From: UMGS1851 sp900555605
Lineage (GTDB): Bacteria; Bacillota; Clostridia; UBA1212; UBA1255
DNA: 9,262 nt
Direction: 5' to 3'
Assembly: GCA_902472555.1 (NCBI GenBank)
Contig: CABROF010000101.1
Location: forward strand, 1 to 9,262
Shown here: in pieces, positions 3,790-9,262 of the stretch
Layout: each line of letters opens with the position of its first letter
How positions within the stretch are numbered: position 1 is the stretch's first letter
Notes under the pieces: generated by a model
What the model was told of the DNA's origin: nothing
What the model saw: the letters and a program-made list of their open reading frames with translations, nothing else
Database searches by the model: none
Translations under genes and position numbers: made by a program

Positions 3790-6021
3790 ATGAAGCTGAT
3801 TTTGAAATATCTGAAACCGTTTGCCCTATTGGTGGTTGTTTGCTTGATCCTGCTGTTCGGCCAGGCAATCTGCGACCTGAGCTTGCCGAACCTGATGAGC
3901 GATATCGTCAACACCGGTATCCAGATGGGCGGCATTGAGGAGGGCGCGCCTGAAATCATCAGCAGGGACGGCTTTGCGCTGATGCATTTTTTTATGACGG
4001 AAGAAGAACAGAACGCCATGAAATCCGCGTATGCATATGCAGAGGGGGGCAGTGCAGAGGCCTTACAATATAAGAAAAAATATCCCGGCGCGGCTGATAC
4101 GGATCTTTACATTTTAAAAAAGCAGCTGAAAGACACGGAGCGGGAGGCTGCCGATACGGCGTACGGCAATGCGGCATATGCGTTTTTGTTATATATGGAA
4201 GATCTGATGCAGCAGGCGGGTCAGGAGGCGGTCCTGGGCGACGAAAACGGCATGAAAGATGCGGATGTGAAAGAGCTTTATCAGATGATTCCTATGCTGT
4301 CGGCTCTGCCTGCCGGTTCGCTGACCGTTTACATAGAGCGTGCCGCCGGTACGGACAGTATGATCCAGGGACAGGTGGGAACCGGCTTTACCAAGCTTTT
4401 TTACGGAGAACTCGGCGCGGACCTGAATCAAATACAGCAGCATTATATCTTGATCACAGGACTGAAAATGCTGGGCATTGCTTTGCTTGGTGTGGCGGCA
4501 ACGGTTGTGGTGGGCTTTTTGGCGGCCCGTATTTCCTCTTCAATTGCTAAGAAAATGCGGCACGATCTCTTTGCAAAGGTCAGCAGCTTTTCCGGCGCGG
4601 AGTTTGACCAGTTTTCTACAGCCTCTTTGATCACGCGGACGACGAACGATATCCAGCAGGTGCAGATGCTGGTGGTAATGGGAATCCGGATGATGTGTTA
4701 CGCGCCCATCATGGGGATCGGCGGAATCATCATGGCTGTCGGAAAAAGTATTTCCCTCAGCTGGATCATTGCCATGGCGGTGGTTGTACTGCTGGGCTTG
4801 ATTCTTGTGATTTTTGCAATTGCCATGCCGAAGTTTAAAGTGCTCCAAAAATTGGTGGACCGGCTGAATCTGGTCAGCCGGGAAAACCTCTCCGGTTTGA
4901 TGGTAATCCGGGCTTTCGGCACGGAAAAGCATGAAGAGGAACGGTTCGACAAGGCGAATCAGGACCTGAGCGCCACCAACCGATTCGTACAGCGTACGAT
5001 GTCGTTTATGATGCCGGCAATGATGCTGATTATGAACCTGGTGACCTTGGTCATCGTATGGGTCGGCGCCCACGCGATTTCGGAATCTACGCTGCAGATC
5101 GGCGATATGATGGCGTTTATGCAGTATACCATGCAGATTATTATGGCATTCCTGATGATTGCAATGATGTTTATCATGGTGCCCCGGGCATCGGTTTCCG
5201 CCGTACGGATCAGCGAGGTTCTGAACAGCGAGCTGATGATCCGCGACAGAGAGCAGCCTGTTTCCATGGGACAGGTAAAAGGCAATATTACGTTTCGCGA
5301 TGTTTCGTTCCGCTATCACAAAGCAGAGGCTGATGTTCTCTCGCATATCTCGTTTACGGCTAAGGCCGGTGAAACGACTGCTTTTATCGGATCCACCGGT
5401 TCCGGAAAGTCCACGCTGGTCAACCTGATCCCGCGGTTTTACGATGTGACGGAGGGCGCCATTGAAATAGACGGTATTGATGTCCGGGATGTGCCGCAGA
5501 AAGAGCTGCGGGACAATATCGGATACATTCCGCAGAAGGGCGTTTTGTTTTCCGGCGATATTGCCTCAAATATCCGTTACGGCAAAGAGACGGCGACTGC
5601 CGCCGAGGTGGAGCAGGCGATTGCGGTTGCGCAGGCCAGCGAGTTCGTTGCGGGTAAAGAGGAAGGGATTGCAGCGCCCATCGCACAGGGCGGCACAAAT
5701 GTTTCCGGAGGCCAGAAGCAGCGGCTTTCGATTGCCCGCGCTTTGGTAAAGCGCCCGCCGATCTATATCTTTGACGACAGCTTTTCTGCGCTGGATTTCA
5801 AGACCGATGCAGCGCTCCGAAAGGCGCTCAAGGATTTTACCGGCAATTCAACGGTTCTGATTGTAGCGCAGCGCGTCAGTACGATCATGCATGCGGAACA
5901 GATCATTGTCCTGGATTCCGGCAGAATTGTGGGAATCGGCACCCATCGGGAGCTGCTGAAAAACTGCGAAGCCTACCGTGAGATTGCGGAGAGCCAGCTT
6001 TCAAAGGAGGAATTGGCATGA
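3790..6021 (+). CDS. ABC exporter half-transporter with degenerate ATP site and large extracellular loop
   Basis: This 743-residue type IV ABC exporter half has an N-terminal membrane domain and a C-terminal ATPase domain. TM1 is at about residues 9-33, TM2 220-245, TM3 299-318, TM4 322-346, TM5 405-430 and TM6 440-466, many very Met/Ile-rich. Between TM1 and TM2 is a predicted extracellular segment of ~185 mostly hydrophilic, helix-prone residues, far longer than the usual short loop. In the ATPase domain, Walker A is GSTGSGKST (534-542), the Q-loop is GYIPQKG, the signature is VSGGQ (638-642) and Walker B is IYIFDDS. There the catalytic Glu is Asp (D663), and the H-loop His is Gln (Q694, VAQR). 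These changes mark the non-hydrolysing site of a heterodimeric exporter, comparable to TM287 or LmrC. The start ATG at 3790 has GGAGG at 3780-3784; an earlier ATG at 3778 overlaps that site. It overlaps the partner gene by four bases (ATGA). The MarR neighbour suggests export of drugs or other amphipathic compounds; the true substrate is unknown. Confidence 0.95.
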   Translation: MKLILKYLKPFALLVVVCLILLFGQAICDLSLPNLMSDIVNTGIQMGGIEEGAPEIISRDGFALMHFFMTEEEQNAMKSAYAYAEGGSAEALQYKKKYPGAADTDLYILKKQLKDTEREAADTAYGNAAYAFLLYMEDLMQQAGQEAVLGDENGMKDADVKELYQMIPMLSALPAGSLTVYIERAAGTDSMIQGQVGTGFTKLFYGELGADLNQIQQHYILITGLKMLGIALLGVAATVVVGFLAARISSSIAKKMRHDLFAKVSSFSGAEFDQFSTASLITRTTNDIQQVQMLVVMGIRMMCYAPIMGIGGIIMAVGKSISLSWIIAMAVVVLLGLILVIFAIAMPKFKVLQKLVDRLNLVSRENLSGLMVIRAFGTEKHEEERFDKANQDLSATNRFVQRTMSFMMPAMMLIMNLVTLVIVWVGAHAISESTLQIGDMMAFMQYTMQIIMAFLMIAMMFIMVPRASVSAVRISEVLNSELMIRDREQPVSMGQVKGNITFRDVSFRYHKAEADVLSHISFTAKAGETTAFIGSTGSGKSTLVNLIPRFYDVTEGAIEIDGIDVRDVPQKELRDNIGYIPQKGVLFSGDIASNIRYGKETATAAEVEQAIAVAQASEFVAGKEEGIAAPIAQGGTNVSGGQKQRLSIARALVKRPPIYIFDDSFSALDFKTDAALRKALKDFTGNSTVLIVAQRVSTIMHAEQIIVLDSGRIVGIGTHRELLKNCEAYREIAESQLSKEELA

Positions 6022-7883
6022 GTGCGGATAAAAATATGAGAGCAAAGCGCCCCATGGGCGGTCCCGGACACGGTCCCGGTCCAGGGATGATGATGGCGGA
6101 AAAAGCCAAGGACTTCAAGGGCAGCTTCCGCAAGCTGGCGTCTTATCTGGCGCCGTTTAAATGGAAAATTTTTATGGTTATGCTGTTTGCGGCAGTATCT
6201 ACAGTATTTATGATTTACGGTCCGAAGGTTCTGGCCCGGGCCACCGACGAGCTTGCGGCAGGGATGATGGGGAACATCACCGGTTCCGGCGTGGGAATCG
6301 ACTTTACGAAAATCGGGATCGTGCTGGTGCAGCTCGTGATCCTGTATGTAATCAGCGCACTTTTTTCGTATATTCAAGGCTATACCATGGCCGGGGTCTC
6401 TACGGATATTTCCTACAATCTGCGGACAGCCATCATGCAGAAGATGAACCGGCTGCCGCTGAGCTATTATAACAAAACCAGCCATGGCGAGGTGCTGTCA
6501 CGTATTACCAATGATGTGGATACGCTGAGCCAGAGTCTGAACCAGAGCGTTACGCAGCTGATTACATCGGTGGCAACCTTGATCGGCGTCCTGATCATGA
6601 TGCTGACCATCAGCTGGAAACTCACGCTGGTGGCGCTGTGCATTTTACCTGTTACCTTGATTCTGGTTATGCTGGTAGTAAAAGCGTCCCAGAAGCATTT
6701 TAAAGGTCAGCAGGAGTATTTGGGCACGGTCAACGGCCATGTGGAGGAGATGTACGGCGGCCATGTGGTGGTAAAGGCTTTTAACGGAGAGCAGAAATCC
6801 GTGGAACAATTTGATGTGGAAAATGAAAAGCTTTATAACGCGGGCTGGAAGGCGCAGTTCCTCTCCGGTCTCATGCAGCCGATTATGAGCTTTGTGGGAA
6901 ACTTAGGATATGTTGTGATCTGTATTCTCGGCGCTTCCATGGCTGCCGGCGGAACCATGACCATCGGCGGCATCCAGGCGTTCATCCAATATGTGCGGTC
7001 CTTTACCCAGCCCATCACGCAGCTGGCCAATATTTCGAACCAGCTGCAGATGACAGTGGCGGCGGCGGAGCGCGTATTTGAGTTTTTGGATGAGGAGGAG
7101 GAAACGGCGTACGAACCGAAGCTGCGTATTGCGGATACGGAAATTCAGGGGAATATCAGCTTTGATCATGTGCGGTTCGGATATGAAGACAGCGATGACA
7201 TTGTAATCAAGGATTTTTCCGCGGAAGTGAAGGCAGGGCAGAAGGTGGCCATTGTGGGGCCCACCGGAGCGGGCAAAACTACGATGGTAAAATTGCTTAT
7301 GCGCTTCCACGACCTTAAGGGCGGTGCGATCCGGATCGACGGCCACAATGTAACGGATTTTACCAGACAGGATCTGCGGACCGAATTCGGAATGGTGCTG
7401 CAGGACACCTGGCTGTATAGCGGCACGATTATGGAAAATATCCGTTACGGCAGATTGGATGCTACGGATGAGGAGGTCGTCGCGGCTGCCAGGACCGCGC
7501 AGGCCGATCACTTTATCCGGACGCTGCCGGAAAGCTATCAGATGGAGATCAATGAAGAGGCGACAAATATCTCCCAGGGACAGAAGCAGCTGCTGACCAT
7601 TGCCCGGGCGGTGCTGGCCGATTCCAAGATCATGATACTGGACGAGGCGACGAGCTCTGTTGATACCAGAACTGAGATTCTGATCCAGAAGGCAATGGAT
7701 AATCTGATGCAGGGCAGAACCAGCTTTATTATTGCGCATCGGCTGTCCACCATACGGAATGCGGACCTGATCCTCTGCATGAAGGACGGGGATATCGTGG
7801 AACAGGGCACCCATGAGGAGCTCATGGCCCGGGGCGGCTTCTATGCGAATTTGTACAACAGCCAATTTGAGAAGGTCTCATAA
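6018..7883 (+). CDS. ABC exporter half-transporter with canonical catalytic ATP site
   Basis: This 621-residue protein is the partner half of the heterodimeric exporter. It begins with a Gly/Pro/Met/His-rich cytoplasmic extension (residues 1-30, PMGGPGHGPGPGMMMAEK), then six predicted membrane helices (about 49-72, 97-117, 178-198, 201-222, 286-308, 312-335) with a short TM1-TM2 loop, and the ATPase domain from about 375. Walker A is GPTGAGKTT (414-422), Walker B has D542 with catalytic E543 (LDEATSSVD), and the H-loop His is H574 (IIAHRLST). The signature is SQGQ (519-522) instead of SGGQ. Its intact E/H pair with the partner's SGGQ makes the hydrolytic site; its altered signature with the partner's D/Q makes the degenerate one. 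The ATG overlaps the previous stop (ATGA, 6018-6021) with AAAGGAGG just upstream, so translation is probably coupled. The long ECL domain is absent here, so the heterodimer is structurally lopsided outside the cell. Confidence 0.95.
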   Translation: MSADKNMRAKRPMGGPGHGPGPGMMMAEKAKDFKGSFRKLASYLAPFKWKIFMVMLFAAVSTVFMIYGPKVLARATDELAAGMMGNITGSGVGIDFTKIGIVLVQLVILYVISALFSYIQGYTMAGVSTDISYNLRTAIMQKMNRLPLSYYNKTSHGEVLSRITNDVDTLSQSLNQSVTQLITSVATLIGVLIMMLTISWKLTLVALCILPVTLILVMLVVKASQKHFKGQQEYLGTVNGHVEEMYGGHVVVKAFNGEQKSVEQFDVENEKLYNAGWKAQFLSGLMQPIMSFVGNLGYVVICILGASMAAGGTMTIGGIQAFIQYVRSFTQPITQLANISNQLQMTVAAAERVFEFLDEEEETAYEPKLRIADTEIQGNISFDHVRFGYEDSDDIVIKDFSAEVKAGQKVAIVGPTGAGKTTMVKLLMRFHDLKGGAIRIDGHNVTDFTRQDLRTEFGMVLQDTWLYSGTIMENIRYGRLDATDEEVVAAARTAQADHFIRTLPESYQMEINEEATNISQGQKQLLTIARAVLADSKIMILDEATSSVDTRTEILIQKAMDNLMQGRTSFIIAHRLSTIRNADLILCMKDGDIVEQGTHEELMARGGFYANLYNSQFEKVS

Positions 7884-7908
7884 TAAAAACGCGGAGGGAG
7901 CGAAGAAG

Positions 7909-8523
7909 ATGAACGAGTATCATATTATTACAATTGAACGGGAATATGCCAGCGGTGGCCGTGAGATCGGTAAAATATTAGCGCAGAAGCTCGGCGTTCC
8001 GTTTTATGGAAACGAGATTCTGCAAATAGCTGCGGAACGGACGGATACAACGCCGGAGTATCTGGAACACTTGGAGGAAACCGCCACCAACAGTCTGTTG
8101 TATTCCTTATATATGATGGCCAGTGCTTCCTCCGGCGGAGTGGGCGGTTTGTCTTCCGCAGATCGCCTGAGCCTGGTGGAGGGCGAGATCATTAAGGAAA
8201 TTGCTGCACAAGGGGACTGTGTGATTGTGGGGCGCTGCGCAGGATGGCTGCTGCGGGAGAGAACGGACTGTTTTAACGTGTTTATCCATTCTGATCCTGC
8301 TCTGCGCCGCAAACGGGCAGTCGAGTGCTACGGAATCGATCCGAAACGTGCAGATTCGGTGCTGCGCAGGTTTGATAAGCGCAGGTCCAATTTCTATAAT
8401 GCCAACTCTAACCGAAGCTGGAAAGACATTACCGGCTATCATATGGTGCTCGACAGCGGAAGGCTGGGTGTATCTGCCTGTGCGGATATTATTGCAGAAG
8501 CGGTAAGGCAGCCCCGGAGGTAA
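7909..8523 (+). CDS. Cytidylate-kinase-like family protein
   Basis: This 204-residue protein belongs to the cytidylate-kinase-like (AAA/P-loop) family common in Clostridia, distinct from the housekeeping Cmk. The N-terminus HIITIEREYASGGREIGKILA (about residues 4-24) replaces the classic P-loop: it keeps the Gly-rich turn (SGGREIG, 15-21) but lacks GKS/T. Other family marks are LGVPFYGNEIL (29-38), VIVGRCAGWLL (105-115), a RxxR-rich lid segment (RRFDKRRSNFYN, about 153-164) and W171 followed by YHMVLDSGRLG. There the usual Asp of the YDL-type motif appears to be His (H178). A Ser/Gly-rich stretch (71-83) is probably a flexible loop. The ATG at 7909 has a GGAGGG 10 bases upstream; the frame is open further 5' but only by running over the end of the ABC gene. 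It follows ABC half 2 by 25 nt and should be the last gene of the operon. Real substrate and role are unknown; it may be a small-molecule kinase. Confidence 0.88.
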   Translation: MNEYHIITIEREYASGGREIGKILAQKLGVPFYGNEILQIAAERTDTTPEYLEHLEETATNSLLYSLYMMASASSGGVGGLSSADRLSLVEGEIIKEIAAQGDCVIVGRCAGWLLRERTDCFNVFIHSDPALRRKRAVECYGIDPKRADSVLRRFDKRRSNFYNANSNRSWKDITGYHMVLDSGRLGVSACADIIAEAVRQPRR

Positions 8524-8615
8524 GCAGCGCAGAGCGTTTCTGAAGGCGGCGGGTCTGCGGACGCAGCTGCCGGGAAACTACTAAATATTTTTCTAAAAAT
8601 AGAAAGATCCTTTGA

Positions 8616-8643
8616 TTGACTTATCAGCCGGCCCCGATATAAT
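8616..8643 (+). promoter_or_regulatory. Near-consensus promoter of the cobalamin riboswitch transcript
   Basis: TTGACT (8616-8621) and a perfect TATAAT (8638-8643) are 16 bp apart. Start should be near 8650, about 64 nt upstream of the riboswitch P1 stem. The -10 overlaps the left arm of the inverted repeat at 8639-8693. Confidence 0.8.
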
Positions 8644-8693
8644 GGTGTCCGAAGCAGAAATATCTGATACATTTCAGCTTCGGACACCATTAT
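8639..8693. repeat. Long inverted repeat overlapping the riboswitch promoter
   Basis: A perfect 17 bp arm (ATAATGGTGTCCGAAGC at 8639-8655, its complement at 8677-8693) continues after a single A/A mismatch with a further 5 bp (GAAAT 8657-8661, ATTTC 8671-8675) around a nine-base loop. The left arm contains most of the -10 box. A transcript starting at ~8650 would begin with a shortened 12 bp hairpin of the same repeat. Possible roles are a repressor dyad, a 5' RNA-protecting hairpin, or a terminator for read-through from the kinase-like gene (T-rich but not poly-T sequence follows). Confidence 0.85.
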
Positions 8694-8713
8694 TATTACA
8701 TAACAGAATCATT

Positions 8714-8915
8714 CCGCAATACGGTTCCGGGACCACGCGCTGCTGCGCGCGCTGGCGTGCCCGGATGAAAAGGGAAGTCCGGTGTGAATCCGGCGCAACC
8801 GCCATTACTGTATTTGATGACGGCGGAAGCAGAATGTCATTGGGCGTATGCCTGAGAAGGCGCTTCCGTTCGGGGAAACCGTAAGTCTTAAGTCAGGAGA
8901 CCTGCCGTATTGCGG
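8714..8915 (+). promoter_or_regulatory. Cobalamin (B12) riboswitch aptamer
   Basis: The conserved core is visible in order: GGTTCC near 8723, AAAAGGGAA (8768-8776), the B12-box hairpin TCCGGTGTGAATCCGG (8778-8793) with GCGCAACCGCC, TTACTGT, a TGTCATTGGG segment near 8836, GAGAAGGC and the 3' hallmark AAGTCAGGAGACCTGCC (8890-8906). The ends pair perfectly: CCGCAATACGG (8714-8724) with CCGTATTGCGG (8905-8915) gives an 11 bp P1. The P2 region carries a GC-rich extension (about 8730-8765). Compared with the remembered consensus, the hexamer TAAGTC is duplicated just before the hallmark (8882-8887 and 8889-8894). Such riboswitches bind adenosyl- or other cobalamins and lower expression of B12 uptake or synthesis genes. 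The target here is presumably the lipoprotein gene starting at 9181. Confidence 0.95.
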
Positions 8916-8971
8916 GGCGGATTGTTCGGCACTTTTGGGCAGCGGGAGAGTGTGCGCCGTTTCGATGAGAG

Positions 8972-9052
8972 CTGTAAAATGCGATTGCTTTCGCAGAGAT
9001 GGAAAGCGGTGCCGAAAGGGCTCCCCTTATTATTGTTTTATCCATTTTACAG
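8972..9052 (+). other. Inverted repeat in the riboswitch-to-gene leader, candidate expression platform
   Basis: CTGTAAAATG (8972-8981) and CATTTTACAG (9043-9052) can form a 10 bp stem around 61 nt that itself contains GC-rich segments. It lies between the aptamer and the lipoprotein start in a ~265 nt stretch with no convincing gene. It may be part of the switch that couples B12 binding to expression, but no alternative pairing with the aptamer was identified by eye. Confidence 0.4.
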
Positions 9053-9101
9053 AGCCTGCATATGTCCGGGAAACCGGCTGCGCTTGATTTGAAACTGGTC
9101 T

Positions 9102-9130
9102 GACGCGTTCACCATATGGGCGGGCGCGTC
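9102..9130 (+). terminator. Weak candidate leader terminator
   Basis: GACGCG (9102-9107) pairs with CGCGTC (9125-9130) around a 17 nt loop, followed by TTCTGC and not a true T run. It sits about 50 nt before the lipoprotein start, where a riboswitch-controlled terminator could be. The missing U-tract makes this doubtful. Confidence 0.25.
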
Positions 9131-9180
9131 TTCTGCATCCGAAACCCGAATTGTATGAGAACAGAAAAAGGGGACCCGGT

Positions 9181-9262
9181 ATGAAGCGCCTGTTTCAAAT
9201 CAAAACAAGTATTTTATATGTATTTTTGCTGCTGTATCTGCTGCTTGCGTGCAGCGGATGCA
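9181..9262 (+). CDS. Lipoprotein, N-terminal fragment (3' truncated by window)
   Basis: Only the first 27 codons are in the window. They encode a typical lipoprotein signal peptide: a basic start (MKRLFQIK), a hydrophobic core of Leu/Tyr/Val/Phe (residues 11-22) and a lipobox LLAC with lipidated Cys24, followed by SGC. The mature protein would be anchored on the outer face of the membrane. AGGGGA at 9169-9174, six bases before the ATG, supports the start. Control by a cobalamin riboswitch suggests a substrate-binding protein for B12, cobinamide or cobalt uptake (BtuF-like, possibly followed by btuCD genes), but nothing in the visible residues shows the ligand. Confidence 0.75.
   Translation, partial: MKRLFQIKTSILYVFLLLYLLLACSGC

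Noticed and set aside
4540..5346. Long minus-strand open frame (268 codons) inside ABC half 1
   Set aside because: Composition is His/Arg-rich mirror of the ABC coding strand, with no ribosome binding site or recognisable domain; a shadow of the real gene. The same applies to the long minus-strand frame at 6903-7865.
8524..8615. Terminator for the marR-ABC-kinase operon just after 8523
   Set aside because: A CTGC-GGAC-GCAG mini-hairpin and an AT-only TATTTTT/AAAAATA pair are visible, but neither has the stem strength and T run of an intrinsic terminator.
8848..9087. Small Cys-rich open frame after the riboswitch
   Set aside because: Its first 68 bases lie inside the riboswitch aptamer core, and no ribosome binding site precedes it; the RNA structure explains the conservation better.

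Overview
This 9.3 kb window looks like a chromosomal segment of a Bacillota bacterium, most likely a Clostridia-type anaerobe. That inference rests on strong GGAGG ribosome binding sites, a CIRCE heat-shock operator, a MarR-controlled pair of ABC half-exporters, a cytidylate-kinase-like protein of a clostridial type, and intermediate GC content. No genus can be named from the sequence alone. I see no rRNA, tRNA, CRISPR array, integrase or transposase.

Left part (1-2500). The window opens inside a small DUF4177 protein, followed on the same strand by a cytoplasmic cyclophilin-type peptidyl-prolyl isomerase. A symmetrical hairpin at 835-873 can terminate transcription from both sides. It separates these genes from a convergent minus-strand unit: a PfkB-family sugar kinase (start 2020, stop 1091) and, directly behind its stop codon, the decayed C-terminal end of a DUF4432 (aldose-1-epimerase-like) gene. 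That remnant is truncated and frameshifted at an A5 run.

Middle (2120-3260). A minus-strand Hsp20 small heat-shock gene has an intrinsic terminator at 2290-2323. Its last codons run into a ~115 bp degenerate pentanucleotide-periodic tract. Upstream lies a CIRCE element (3058-3084), so HrcA control is likely. The divergent plus-strand promoter (3153-3180) drives marR, with a perfect 10+10 bp inverted repeat at its transcription start.

Right-centre (3259-8523). A probable four-gene operon reads marR, ABC half-transporter 1, ABC half-transporter 2, cytidylate-kinase-like protein, with gaps of 33, -4 and 25 nt. The two ABC proteins form an asymmetric heterodimeric exporter. Half 1 has a degenerate Walker B/H-loop (D for E, Q for H) but a good SGGQ signature. 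Half 2 has intact E and H but an altered SQGQ signature. Half 1 also carries an unusually large (~185 residue) extracellular segment between TM1 and TM2.

Right end (8616-9262). A near-consensus promoter overlaps a 17+5 bp inverted repeat and drives a cobalamin riboswitch (8714-8915, 11 bp P1). A ~265 nt leader then precedes the start of a lipoprotein gene that runs off the window, possibly a B12- or metal-uptake binding protein.
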